A stretch of DNA of 64,000 nucleotides from Chlamydoabsidia padenii (Eukaryota; Mucoromycota; Mucoromycetes; Mucorales; Cunninghamellaceae), in assembly GCA_025330725.1 (NCBI GenBank), contig JAIWND010000021.1, positions 248,001-312,000 of the forward strand, in the 5' to 3' direction. Position 1 is the stretch's first letter; every line of letters begins with the position of its first letter. A program made the position numbers and the translations under genes. Shown here piece by piece: positions 24,018 through 36,594 of the stretch. The notes beneath the pieces are model-generated. The model made no database searches, was not told the origin of the DNA, and saw only the letters and a list, made by a program, of their open reading frames with translations.

Positions 24018-24030
24018 GGCGGGATGTGAA
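24018..24030 (+). promoter_or_regulatory. CDE/CHR-like element, RPL4 proximal copy
   Basis: GGCGGGATGTGAA, 72 bp upstream of the RPL4 ATG and 24 bp (start to start) after the first copy, in the same orientation. Confidence 0.5.
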
Positions 24031-24101
24031 TTATTTTATGAATTTAATCGTTCTCTGTACCATTTCCCATTTCTTCTTTCTCTTTACCTTTATATCTTGA
24101 A

Positions 24102-25493
24102 ATGGTATGTAACTTATGACAGCGTCTGATATCCGTCCTATTCGATCCTTCCCGCTTACGATGAAATGGATACATACGAACGACGAAGGAGATGATGCAA
24201 CAAACGGATGGATGGATGGGATGGGATGGATGGAATATAAAAAAAAAGGAAATCTCTAATGTGGAATGTTAAATTTTTCGATCTATTTATTATAGGCTAC
24301 CCGTCAAGTTATTAGCGTGTTCGCCGAATCCGGCAAGGCTAGCGATGCTACTGTCCCTCTCCCTGCTGTCTTCAAGGCTCCTATTCGTCCTGACATTGTG
24401 AACCATGTCCACACCAACATGGCCAAGAACAAGCGTCAAGCTTATGCTGTCTCCTCCAAGGCTGGTGAACAAACCTCTGCTGAATCTTGGGGTACTGGTC
24501 GTGCTGTTGCTCGTATTCCTCGTGTTAACGGTTCCGGTACTCACCGTGCTGGTCAAGCTGCTTTCGGTAACATGTGTCGTGGTGGTCGTATGTTTGCTCC
24601 TACCAAGGTAAGAGAGAGAGAAAAAAAAACGGTGTATGTATATAATGATTAACGCCTTTTTGCTGTGTATTTAGGTCTGGCGCAAGTGGCACATCAAGAC
24701 CAACTTGAACCAAAAGCGTTTCGCCACTGCTTCTGCTTTGGCCGCTTCTGCTCTTCCTGCTTTGGTCATGGCTCGTGGTCACCGTGTGGAAAAGATCGAA
24801 GAAGTCCCTCTCGTTGTCTCTGATGCTACCGAAAAATTCACCAAGACTAAGGAAGCCGTTGCTCTCTTGAAGTCTCTCGAAGCCTATGCTGATGTTGTCA
24901 AGGTCTCCAACTCTCGCAAGATCCGTGCTGGTAAGGGTAAGCTCCGAAACCGTCGTCATCGTCAACGTCGTGGTCCTCTTGTCATCTACAACGAAGACAA
25001 TGGTATCGTCAAGGCCTTCCGTAACTTGCCCGGTGTCGAAGTCGTCAATGTCCGTCGCCTCAACTTGTTGCAATTGGCCCCTGGTGGTCATTTGGGTCGT
25101 TTCATCATCTGGACTCAAGGTGCCTTTGCCTTGTTGGATGATATCTATGGTACTTATGAAAAGCCCTCTACCTTCAAGAAGAACTATGTCTTGCCCGATA
25201 ACATCATGACCAACCCTGATGTCACTCGTTTGATCAACTCTCAAGAAATCCAATCTGTTGTCCGTGCTGCTGGCCCCAAGACTGTCAAGCGTCCCTTCAC
25301 CCAAAAGAAGAACCCTCTCCGCAACCAAGGTGTCATGAACCGTCTTAACCCTTATGCTCAAGTCCTTCGTCGTGCTGAAATCATTGCTCAACAAAAGCGT
25401 GATGCTGGTAAGGTCGCCAAGCCTCAAGTTACCAAGAAGGGTGCTTCCACTGCTGCCTCCAAGAAGTTCTTGGAAACTCTCCACTCTGCTTAA
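24102..25493 (+). CDS. RPL4: 60S ribosomal protein L4 (uL4)
   Basis: This is a large-subunit ribosomal protein whose loop lines the exit tunnel. I place the start codon alone in exon 1 (24102-24104), followed at once by GTATGT. Exon 2 is 24296-24607 and exon 3 is 24675-25493, giving 377 residues, close to yeast L4 (362). Exon 2 opens [15 protein letters not shown], so with Met the protein starts MATRQ. Family marks are the tunnel-loop segment [67 protein letters not shown] and [18 protein letters not shown]. Codons are strongly C-biased. Two copies of the recurrent promoter element lie within 110 bp upstream. The 191-nt first intron is long for this window; that is common in ribosomal-protein genes. 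Confidence 0.95.
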
Positions 25494-26111
25494 ATATAAT
25501 CTTATCCCCTCTTTCTAGTTTAATTAGATTATATATTATTGTTTGGAATAAAAAGGAAAATAAAATATCATCATCATCATGTTGTTTTTGTAAAGTGTGT
25601 TTATGGGCCCATCATGCATGAACGTGTCAAGTTTTACTTGATCCAAGGGAATTGAGGGGGGGGGATATTGTTAGGTTGATCCTTATTTTTTTTTGTTTTT
25701 GTGGCACCTTTCAAGTAGTGATTGATGCTTGTTTATGTTTGTTGATCAATGATCCCAACATTGCTGTATGCTTTGCTTCATAACATGGTAAAATTCAAAA
25801 CCCGACGCCGACTGACCGACAAACTGACTGAATGGGCGGGCTGTATGAAATCTGTGGTACATCATCAATTTGATGCAGGTAACACCAAATATGAATAAAA
25901 AGGAAGTCGACAACGGATTTTGCCTGGTTATTCAATACTTTTAGGGTGATCACAATATATTTGGTTGTTGTTGGAAACTGGTTATAAATCTTTTTTTTTT
26001 CCTTCTTTTTTCATTTCCTCCTCTTCTTCCGCTCTTTGAACTTTTTTTATTTTTATAATAATTATATCTTTACCACCCATCTCATATCACCCTCTCCATT
26101 AATAATATACC
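25494..26111. promoter_or_regulatory. RPL4 3' flank and kinesin promoter
   Basis: An aataaaa signal at about 25547 ends RPL4. TTCAAAACCCGAC at 25794-25806 lies 306 bp upstream of the kinesin ATG, followed by a C/T-rich leader (25990-26035). No gene is visible. Confidence 0.5.
25794..25806 (-). promoter_or_regulatory. CDE/CHR-like element (TTCAAAACCCGAC)
   Basis: Variant of the recurrent element upstream of the kinesin gene, at about 306 bp rather than the usual 70-170 bp. Confidence 0.4.
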
Positions 26112-29100
26112 ATGGGTAAAGATGGTAGGGCGGCTTCAGTTGTTACCACCAACACAACGGGTACAACTACTAATAACACCACGGCAGTTCAAGTTGGTAA
26201 GTGCATACGACCTGAAAAGTAAAAAAAGGCAGGGGTACTCACCTAACTCTCTCTCTCTCTCTTTCTTATATTAATATTACTTTTTAAGCTCTTCGAATAC
26301 GACCATTGACTCAAAAGGATCGAACACAACCACGTTTTGCTAATGTAAACGACGATGATTGTTTAAAGGTGACAGGAAATACAGTACGTGTCGTACCTCA
26401 CAACAAACTCTTTACTTTTGATCACGTCTTTGGCCCTAACACTCAACAACATGAAATATTCTCAACACTGGGCGAAAACTTGGTGCAAAAGTTTATTGAA
26501 GGTAAAGTATGATCTACCCGTTTGTTATGTTAGAATTTACTGACAACTTCTCCTTTTTTTTCTTTCTTTTATTGTGTAGGATATAATGTTACTATACTTG
26601 CCTACGTAAGTTATCTTTATGTCTTTTTATGAGCGGATTACAACGACTTTCTACTCATACATACTCTCTCTCTTTCTCTTGTTTGCCTCTTGATTAGGGC
26701 CAAACTTCATCGGTAAGGAGTTAAAATAGTAATATGACTTCATACTGCTGTCTTTAGTTCATCTACTAACTACTTTTAACTCTGTTGTAATATAGGGGAA
26801 AACCTTCACTATGGGAACAGCTCAACACAATGGTAGATTCGACGCAGCTGAAGAAGGGATCGTACCACGTGCGATGGCTCTCTTATTTGAATCACTCCAA
26901 CATCAAGCCTATGAACGACCGCCCTCTTTTTTACCACCAACATCAACGACACCTACTCCTTTACAACGACCAGCATCACCAACCTCCTCTGTCTCTTCGT
27001 CAGCTACTTCCTTATCAAAAGGCTCCCGACTCCGCCCACGATCAAGGTTATCTCATGTACCAGCACCTACGCCTACGCCATCAAGGAGCTCACGACTCAA
27101 CAATTCAGCCACTTCTTCAGCATCACACTTTAAATACACAGTCAAGGTCTCTTTTGTCGAAATATACAACGAAGAACTAAACGATTTGTTAAATGACGAT
27201 CCACCAGCTGAACGGCCGCCGGTGACTATACGGGAAGATACCAAGGGACATATCTACTGGACAGGTGTAAAGGAAGTCAATGTCACCAATGCTGATGATG
27301 TGTTGTTGTAAGTTGAAAGAGAAAAGTAACTCTATGATCGATCATTTGTAACTAAACTGCTTTTTTTCTTTTGTGCATAGTTATTTGGAACAAGGAACAA
27401 GGTCTCGTGCTACTGGCGCAACTGATATGAATGAAAAATCATCCCGCTCTCATGCTATCTTCTCTGTGACACTACAACAAGAAAAATCAACCTCATCCAC
27501 ACGATCTGAATCACCACTAAATATGAAACGATCAAATACTAAACAATCCCATGATGATGGCGAATGCGTGATTACCACATCCAAGTTCCATTTTGTCGAT
27601 TTGGCGGGCAGCGAAAGGGTAATGTGATATCATCAAGAAAAAAAAAAGGGGGAGGACCAGCATTTTAATCTTCTTTTTTTGTACATAGTTGAAACGAACG
27701 GCTGCAAAAGGTGATAGGCGGAAAGAAGGAATCAATATTAATGCCGGCTTGCATGCACTGGGAAATGTCATTTCAGCATTGGGTGATCTATCAAAACGGG
27801 GAACTCACGTACCATATCGGGATTCCAAATTGACACGACTTTTGCAGGATTCACTTGGTGGGAACGCGACAACTCTTATGATAGCCTGTGCCAGCCCGGT
27901 AGAATTCAATCTGTCAGAAACTCTCAACACTTTACAATACGCCAATCGTGCTCGCAACATCAAGAACAAATCAGAAAAGAATCAAGTGGAGGAATGGATG
28001 ACGACTGACAACTTGGAGCTTTTACGAACATTGATTGGGAAACTCAAGAATGAAGTCAACTATTTGAAATCAACATCTCCCTCAACGGCCAAAGGTATCA
28101 TGTCTTCTTCTGCGACCATTGCTGGATTTGACGACGACGATGATGATGATCACCGCCACATGGACTTTGAACACCAAGATGCCGATCAACTCTTACAAGA
28201 ACATCGACTGATTATTGCCGACTTGCAGCATCAAATTGAAGAGCTGGATGGTGAAGCCAGTGTCACTCGAGAACGCAACAAAATGGTGGAGCTCGAACTA
28301 AAACGTCTACGGAAAATCGATGAACTGCGTAGCAAGAAGGAGCAAGAAAATGGCGACTGGGAACATCTGGTGGAACCAATCATTGAAGAATACGAAAAAG
28401 GCTTTGCTCAACTGGAATCCGAATTTAGTGTATCGCGTGCAGCATTGAATCATTCGAATATGGAACTAGATGACTTACTCACCAAGTATGACGATTTACA
28501 ACGGGTGCTGGACCAACAACAAGAAGCCATGTCGGATCTACAACTGCGGTTTGCCAAAATTGTCGAACGGGAACAAAGCAACGATGCCTACATTGAAGAA
28601 CTGGAATCAAAACTGGAACAATCGGCTCACGACTCAATACGGGATCAAGACACATTAAATGAACTCCGAAACAAGGTGGCCAAGTGGAAAGAGAATGAAG
28701 TCAACAATGAACACTACATTCAAGACCTGGAACGACGATTGGCGGTTAGTGAAGAAAAACATACTCGACTGGCGGCTGCTCTTGAGGTATTGGAACGACA
28801 ACGTGTGGAACAAGACAATGTGATCGTGGATCTGCAACAACAAGTCAAGAAGGTATCTGAAAATGGCTTGTCTCAACAACAATCGATGTTAAATGAACTG
28901 GACAACCTCAATGAAAAGTACTTGGATCTCGAAAAGGACCGCGATCAGTGGAAAACCCAGGCACAGCAACATCATGAATCAAACCAAGCACTCTTAACTC
29001 GAACGGCAAATGATGTCAACAATAAAAGTATACCACAGCATCCCAACAGCAATGAAGAAGACGACAGTACTTATCAGCGTGGTGCCAACAACAAAAGCAA

Positions 29101-32100
29101 CTCTATCAAGACCAACCGGCGCAGTTTGGCCGACGAAAAAGAAACATCAGCCTCGTATTCAGCCCTGGCCGCTAAGGAAGCTATGATGCTCGCCGATGAA
29201 CAAGCTTCTCGTGTGCGTGTTTTGGAAATGCAGTTAGAAAAATTAGGAAACGAACACAAACATACCATCAAGGAATTGGATGCCGTCCTTCAACGATATC
29301 ATGAAGCTTTGGAACAAGTCGATCATCTGGAACACAATTCGACTACCAATCAGCAATCAACAACTTCATTCTCTACTTTGACTGACGCTTCACAACCATC
29401 CTCACTTGCGTCCTCCTCTTTTAGTGATGATCGTGGTGGCTATCACACTGGCATGGCAACTCCAGTAGAAGGTGGATCTCTTAATAATGACACCATTCCT
29501 CCTCAAGCATCGATGGGCTGCCTCTTGGGTCAAGAAATGGATCGTGCGCAAGATCATACTATCTCTCATCTAGAAGAACAGGTCCAGACATTAAAGGACA
29601 AGATGGAAGGTCAACAACGGGATTTGGAATCTGTACAAAAGGCTAAACAACAGCAACAAGATTCCTTTGAAGAGTACATTGCCACGCTGAAGTCCACTAT
29701 CCAGCGACTAGAAACAGAAGGTGACGATGCGGCTCAAGCGATACGGAAATTGGAACAATTGGCTGAGGATCATGATGATTTTGTCGAACGAACAGTATTA
29801 CAACTGGACGAGGCAACCGAATCCAATGATTCCCTGATGAAGCAACACACAGCAACCCAAGCAGCATTGAAAACATTACAGCAAAAGCATCGATCGGTAG
29901 TGGAAGACAGGAATACTCTGACGCAACAATTGGAACAGTTGAAACAAGAACATGATGACACTCTCCACGATCTTCAAGCCAAGCTATCCGCTGCCACCGC
30001 CCTAGACGACCTGACTCAAACCATTAGTGATCGCGATCAAGAAGTATCACAGCTCATGGCGGAATTGACGGAAACTCGGAATCAATTACAACAATCACAA
30101 GCGACCCATATGGAAAAGATGGAGGCGGTGATGGCATCAGCAACCAAAGTACAACAAGATCTCAACGACCGCGTGCAGCAATTGGAACAAGAAGCTCGGG
30201 AAAAAGATGATCAACATGAACGACAATTGCAGGAAATCACCAAGGCTCATGCCGATCTTCTCGAAAAGGAAAAATTAGATGCCATCAAACAAATAGAGGC
30301 GGCCCTTCTAGAGCATCAAACCGAATACGAACGCCGTTTAAAGCAACTACAACAAGAAGCGGCGGAAAAGGACGATCAACATCACACTCAATTGTCTGAA
30401 CTCACTCGTGCTGGCACGGAGCTATTGGTAAAGGAAAAGGCGGATGCTGTCAAAGAACTGGAAGACTTGTGGTTGGGACGACAAGCTGAATGGATCAAAG
30501 AAATGGAACAACTCGCACTCGAAAAGGATGATAAACACCAACATCAACTAAAGGAACTCACTCAGGCACACGTGGATCTTCTCGACAAGGAAAAAGCAGA
30601 AGCTATTGAAAAGGTACGTAGAGGAAATTTGGGCTAACAAGTATGTAAACTCTGACTCATATCTCTCTTATTTTATATTATTTTTTTTCAAATAGCAAGA
30701 AGCCTCTTGGTTGGATCGTCAAAAGGAATGGGAGGTCCGGGTGCAGCAACTAGAACAAGAATTACTCGACAATGACGATCGCCATCAAGCTACATTGAAG
30801 GAAATCTCTCTTGCTCACACCGAAATGATGGGGAAGGAAAAAGCGGATGCTCTCAAACAACTGGAATCTTCTTGGCTAGAACGACAGGATGAATGGACTA
30901 ACCGAATCAAGCAATTGGAACAAGATGTGCTCAGCAAGGATCACCACTACCAGACCAAACTCGATCATGCCATTTCGCTGGAAAAAGAAAACTCTGGCGC
31001 CTTGAAAGAGTTGGAATCTTCTTGGCTGGAACGACAAGCCCAATGGACAACGCGGATACAAGAACTGGAGCAAGAGGTTATTGACTCGGATCAACGGCAC
31101 CAAGACACCATGAAGCAAATCTCTCAAGCCCATGCGGAACTCATCGAAAAAGAAAAGACCGAGGCACTCCAGCAAATCGAATCATCATGGTTGGAACGAC
31201 AAGCAGAATGGAGCGATCAGATCAAACAACTGGAGCTGGCGGCGGCGGACAAGGACAAGAAGCACCAGGTGGCATTGGATGAACTTACACAAGCACATGC
31301 GGCTCTTTTGGAAAAGGAAAAGGCAGACTGTCTCAAGCAACTGGAATCTTCGTGGCTGGATAAGCAAGCCAAGTGGGATGAATGTCGGCAACAATTGGAA
31401 CAAGATGCTTTGGATGCAGACTATCGACACCAGGTTACAGTGAAAGAACTCTCACAGACTCAGGGCGACAAGGAAACATCTGCCGCTCTCAAGCAACTGG
31501 AAGCGTCCTGGGCGGATCGACAAGCGGAATGGACTAGCAAGACACAGGATATAGAATCTGCCCTGGACACAGCAAAGAATGACCTACTGGAGACACAAAC
31601 CAAGCTCAAGGATGCGGAAGACGATATTGCTGATCTAGAAGACCTACTGCAAATGGCGGACGCCAATCTAGAAACCATGACGACAAGGGCAGAAGAAGCA
31701 GAAAACAATATCAACATTTTGGAAACGGCATTGGCTGATATGGTCAAGGAAAATGAAACGATGAACGACAAACTAAAAGAAACAGCAACACTCAACGACG
31801 AACTCTTGAAAATGGAATCTTTGTATCAACAGGCTAAACAACACCATGAAACTACTACTCAAAAGCTCAACGATGCCCTGGACAAGGTGTCTCATTTTGA
31901 ATCACAACTTGCCTTGACCAAACAACAACATCAGGATGCATTGAAAGCTCAACAGACTGAAATGGAAGCAGTAAAAGATCAATTAGAATCATCACATCAA
32001 CAATATATCCAACAAGTCCAATCAGCACAACAACAACAGCATACCGAAGCGCAGGCGCTCAAGACTGAAGAATTGGCAGCATTAGAAAAACGACATGCAG

Positions 32101-32675
32101 ATGCAGTATCTCAGCACACCGAACGTCTCCAACAACTCCAGCAACAACATGACGATACTCTAACACAACTATCTCAGCTCCAGCAAGCTCACGACGATCT
32201 TCTCTCTCGATTACAGAAAGACGACGATGACAAAGCACCAACAATAGCAAATGAAGAACTTCAGGCAGCAAGGGAGCAGATCAAGGCACTTCAAAAGACC
32301 AACAATGGAGCAGAACTACAACGCCTGGTGGAAGAAAACGAAGAATACGCCGAGCTGACCAACACATTGGAACAAGAAATGAACCGGATGACTCAGGACA
32401 TGGATAAACTGGTGATCGAGGTGGGCGACAATGAGGTGACCTTGCAGGAACAGGCGGCGCGGATACAGCAATTGGAAACCGAGAAACAAGAACATGTGGG
32501 GGAACTGCGACGACAAACGGATCAAGTACAAGCCTTGGAACAGAAGACTCTACAAATGCAATCGGGCTGGGATCAAGACAAGCAACAAAAGGAAAAATTG
32601 GCAAAGCAGGTCAAGATTCTCGAGGATAAACTAGATATGTTATTACAAGAAAAAAAGAAATTTTTATGTTTTTAA
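26112..32675 (+). CDS. Kinesin-4 family motor (chromokinesin-like), 1997 residues
   Basis: Kinesin-4 motors move to microtubule plus ends and control microtubule length on chromosomes or spindle midzone. Exons are 26112-26196, 26289-26501, 26580-26605, 26698-26712, 26796-27307, 27381-27618, 27689-30613 and 30696-32675, all in phase. The motor shows [24 protein letters not shown] (P-loop), [28 protein letters not shown] (switch I), [11 protein letters not shown] (switch II), [14 protein letters not shown] and [20 protein letters not shown]. The kinesin-4 neck follows as [12 protein letters not shown] Ser/Pro/Thr-rich insertion of about 75 residues (roughly 149-223) interrupts the motor before [10 protein letters not shown]. 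The P-loop is assembled from a 15-nt exon and its neighbour. Residues after about 430 are almost all coiled coil, including about eight tandem units near 30130-31550 with a 55-residue period. No Cys-rich tail or WD40 repeats are seen, so it is not KIF21. Confidence 0.93.
30130..31560 (+). repeat. Coding tandem repeat, about 165-nt (55-residue) units, in kinesin tail
   Basis: Units share the pattern [18 protein letters not shown], DKDxRHQ, LKELxQAHA and [14 protein letters not shown]. The codon pair before the first Trp begins at 30702, 30867, 31017, 31182, 31347 and 31503, giving steps of 165, 150, 165, 165 and 156 nt, all multiples of three. Earlier, more diverged units extend back to about 30130. 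One intron (30614-30695) interrupts the series. Confidence 0.85.
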
Positions 32676-34472
32676 ATAAAATCATCTGTAGTATATATTT
32701 TTATAATCATCATTGTCTTGTTTGTTTGTGTGTAATGTCGGTATGAATTGACAGGCTTCCTAATCCATCATTTGACTCGGCCACTGGGGAGGGAACTTGC
32801 CAAGTATGTAATAATCATTTGGGGGGGGAAATAGGCTGTTTAGTCCTTACAACACGTGGTTTAGTTGGATCTGTGCATAATCTCACTGAACGAGTCCCAT
32901 TATGAACCCAGTCGGTGATATCAAAAATAAGGGGTAAGGTTCCAAAAAAAAATAAACTCAGCTGATTTGATACGCCCGTAAATCGTGTCATAAAAAGGAA
33001 ATCATTGGGTTAGGGGATTCATGGGGTCGAACGCCTATAACCCCTACCTTTACAAAACAATGAAGCCCATTTCTTGTTTGTTGTTATTGCTCACCTGTTC
33101 AAGGCGACCCATTCAAGTAATGGAAAGTGACACAAATAGATTAGTATATTTATATATAGATGTGGTCACGGTTAAAAGATGTTGCATCGATAAACTTTAA
33201 ATTCATTACTGGTTACTATCATAGCATAACAATCACCGAGAAATCATGATTTTCATCTTAAAGGAGATTTACGAGGGAAAAAAAAAAAAAGTACACTTTG
33301 TAAAAAGGAGGGTGTGACAAGGATGGAAAACAGGGCGAACTATCATTCTAAAAAAGCGGACATTATAATAGCTTAGTGTACATATAAAAAATAAAATAAA
33401 AAAAAAAGTCAGATGATGGTCAATGCGTGTGTAAACTTTTTGATATCTAGAGAGAAAAAGACATCCTTTCCCCGAAAAGAAAACGAGAAACTGATGACTT
33501 TAATAGTACTCTATGGTATATACTATTACAATAGATAGTTTCATTGCCTTGTCTTCTGAATTTGCCATCATCCTGTTTTGGCGGGGAATGAAAAATTGAA
33601 AAAAAGGGGGGGGAAACAACGAAAAAGGAGGACATTGAGAAAGTTTATTGGCATTTTAAGAAAGAAGACCACGTTTATCTTGTAGGATGATACCTCCTTA
33701 CTCTACAACACCGAGAAGCTTCCCCTCTTTTTATTCTATTCTCCCTTTTCATCTCCAGATCAGCTAAGCTTTTGTAACAAAAATCAATAGCCCCTGCTTA
33801 TTTTTTTTTCCCATCGTACCTCCTATGTATAAACCAATAACCAATCTATATATATTGAATTTCGTTCCTTATCATGTTTCATTACATAAAAAAATGCAAG
33901 GTAACTAATACACCCGCCGATCGGGCTTTGAAACTTGCATGAATTCTGTTTTTGGCTTAATCAAAGCGGGTAAAAACAAGGTAATGTTTACTTTTTTAGG
34001 AGTAAAGTAGCTTATTTATTATTCTAGTTGACAGGATATAGTTGAAAAAGGAGACACCAAAGGGGGGAAAGGAAGAATACTATATTATGAAGTAAAGAAG
34101 CATGGCTGAATCGTAAAAGTCATGAGAATCAATTCACTCACTCTTTCTCTTTTTGAGAATTAAAGGGGTGGAAACACCAAGAAGAAGGGGAATCGGTCGG
34201 ATGACGCTATTATTGAAGATTGGAAAATGTCATGTTGATTATCATATTTGAACGGTGTCACTGTTGGACAGTGACTAGATGGCTCTGTCCCAATAAGGAA
34301 ATCCACTCCTCACACGGTCTATATAATAACCCAACCCGCTTCTACAATTTCACTCTCCCTCTTTTATTTTCTCTTCACTTTTTTTTTTTTTTTTTTTTTT
34401 AAAAAAAAGAAACCTTTATCCCCGCCTCTTTTTTCTTCTTCTTCTTCCTTTTTATTATTATTGTCAATACAC
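32676..34472. other. 1.8-kb intergenic region before TALE homeobox gene
   Basis: An aaataaaatc signal at 32674-32683 ends the kinesin transcript. The rest is non-coding and AT-rich, with A-runs at 33280 and 33399. TTTTGGCGGGGAATGAAA (33577-33594) is E2F-like. AACCCGC (34335) lies about 135 bp upstream of the homeobox ATG, which is preceded by a T20 run and C/T-rich leader. I see no gene. Confidence 0.5.
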
Positions 34473-35621
34473 ATGTCATCTTCTAAATCTGTAAGTACAT
34501 TCATCTACCCATTACAATGTACCGTAAAAGTAACTAACCCAACTTTTGATTACTATTCTTTTTAGCTACGTGTATTTAGCCCTGTGGTTTTATTTAACGA
34601 TACTCCCGACGACAAAAAGCTACCACAACAACATGTCAGAATTACTGAATACAAAGAAAAGATCATGCAAATGATGGAAAGAAATGCAAAACTATGGTCT
34701 GCCAAGATGATAACTCAGCCAATGGAAAACGAAGATGGTAAGGAATCATCTACTTGTTTGAATGGAAAAAAGGATCGCTAATTGACTTTTTTTTTTTTTT
34801 TTTTTGACAGATATCAATGTCTCTCCAAGCACAAGTACTGCATCCACCACATCAACATCCTCATCAAGCTCATGTGATAGCATCGAAACGATCGACACAC
34901 TTCATGAACCAAAGTCAACAAAAGAAGATCCAACATTGCTATATACCTCCGCCTTCCGTACCGAAAAGAAAATGCCACCACCTCTGACCTTGTCATCCAC
35001 TTGCTCTTCACCGACTTTACTCACACCTGGATTATCAGCCATCTCCGTCTCTTCTCCAACAACAACAAAACAACCCGCCACCTCCACCACCAAGAAACGA
35101 CGACGAGGCAACTTGCCCAAAGAAGTGACGGAATTCTTAAAACGATGGTTGGTCGAACACAAGAAACATCCTTATCCTTCCGAAAAAGAGAAAATCGACT
35201 TGGCTCATCAAACTGGACTCACTGTCAATCAAATCAGCAACTGGTTTATCAATGCACGTCGAAGGATCTTACAGCCCATGTTGGAATCTGAAGGTTTACA
35301 AGCTCATCTTTTGTCATACTCCTTTTCATCATCTGAATCAGCAGTATCTCCGATCTCTTCCATGTCATCACCCACCTTGTCCTCTCAAGCTCTTATGGAA
35401 CAAAAGAAACGGCGTCAATTGGATATTTATGCATATCAAGGCTTTGCTGGTAAGTGAAAGCATCATTTACTCATTTGACCCATCATTCATCTTGTCTTTT
35501 TTTTTTTTTTTTTTTTTTGATTTTAGATTCTTATCCAGATGACACTAGAAGATGGGCTTTTCGACGTACAAAGCTGCCTAACTTTGAAATGAATGATTGT
35601 TACTCGGTGGCCATCAGGTGA
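34473..35621 (+). CDS. TALE-class homeodomain transcription factor
   Basis: Exons 34473-34490, 34566-34737, 34811-35449 and 35527-35621 join in phase to give 307 residues. The first exon is only 18 nt (MSSSKS). The homeodomain lies at about residues 157-220, from RRRGNLPKEVTEFLKRWL to ISNWFINARRRILQPML. The three-residue TALE insertion is visible as HKKHPYPSEKEK, and the recognition helix is WFINARRR. The rest is Ser/Thr-rich (TSTASTTSTSSSSS) and probably disordered, with a short C-terminal exon (RRWAFRRTKLPNFEMND). Related fungal proteins include mating and morphogenesis regulators; which one this is cannot be told. The final intron could extend, since CAGGTGATT at the stop resembles a donor, so the C-terminus is the least certain part. 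Confidence 0.9.
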
Positions 35622-36594
35622 TTCCCCTCCCCCCTTTCCCATCGTTTTACTATTCCTTTTTTTACACTCTCCATTTTGATTTGCCTTTAGTATGTTTGTT
35701 TTTTATTTTGTGTATATGATCCTTTATTCTTATTAGTGATATTATTATAACCTTATAGTATATGTTTTTTATCCCCCATTCCTTTTTGTCTATTGTCTCT
35801 TACTTCGTATATATCATCTCTCTCTTCTTATCAATACCAAATAGTCATTTGATCAATCCCCACACACATCACTATTTGAAACTAGGCTTAGACCTTTATT
35901 GTATGGATCTTCTCTATCTCTCTTTTTTTTTTTTTATGTAATGATGAATAAAATCAATCCTAATTGGCCTTATATATATATATATATATATGTAATCGTT
36001 GGATAGTCATCAGGTGTCAATGTATGACAGATCCAAAATTGTCTTGTCTTCTACCCCCCTTTGTTCGATTCAGGAACCTAGATCAGTCGGGTTTTACAAT
36101 TAAAACACCGCGTTTTCAGGTTTTTGGCTGGCTAGGCATGGTGACACTGTGATGGATAATTAAAAAACCCGAGGCACGGGATCCATAGAAATGATGAGAG
36201 TATTATATACCGAGTGAGAAAAAAAAAAAAAGAGATCCCACACGTCATTTTCTTTCTTTTTGCATAGTCGGTACCTGAAACATCATCTGTTTTGGGGGGT
36301 CTGTGCGCTTTGTTGATAGGATAACATGATGATGGGAAATCCATATTGTCTTGGGAATTCCTGTCTCTATCATGCCGACATTTATATGTATTGTCAATTG
36401 TATTAAATAAAAAAGTGTTTGCTTTATTATATTTTATTATAAATCAAAAAAAAAGAAGAGAGGAAGATTAAAAAAAAAAAAAAAAAAGAGGAGAGGGGAG
36501 AACTTTCTGACGAGAGAAAGGATACAAATTATACTAGGGAAGATGGATAAAGTAAGGGTAAGTTAAAACTAGATAAAAAGAGTAGACTAATACA
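35622..36594. other. Intergenic region between convergent homeobox and Msb1-like genes
   Basis: AT-rich, with a T-run at 35923, a (TA)n microsatellite at 35971-35992 and an A20 run at 36468-36487. Two weak CACCG/CCCG elements (ttaaaacaccgcg at 36100-36112, ttaaaaaacccgag at 36161-36174) resemble the recurrent motif loosely. An aataaaa near 36407 is on the wrong strand for the minus gene. No gene is seen. Confidence 0.45.

Larger units (their letters stand above)
23364..24101. promoter_or_regulatory. RPL4 upstream region
   Basis: Contains CGCGGCGTTTGAA (23665-23677) and two close copies of the element next to the RPL4 start (23994-24006 and 24018-24030). A CACGTG E-box lies at 23625-23630. 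No gene is visible. Confidence 0.5.

Noticed and set aside
24600..25484. 294-codon open frame antisense to RPL4
   Set aside because: Shadow produced by strong codon bias on the sense strand; composition is Ser/Leu/Thr/Asp-rich without domains.
31460..31795. Ser/Val-rich frame antisense to the kinesin tail
   Set aside because: Arises from the repetitive coiled-coil codons on the other strand.
33010..33050. GGGGTCGAACGCC stretch considered as a tRNA T-arm
   Set aside because: No matching A box, acceptor stem or cloverleaf could be drawn; no tRNA found in the window.
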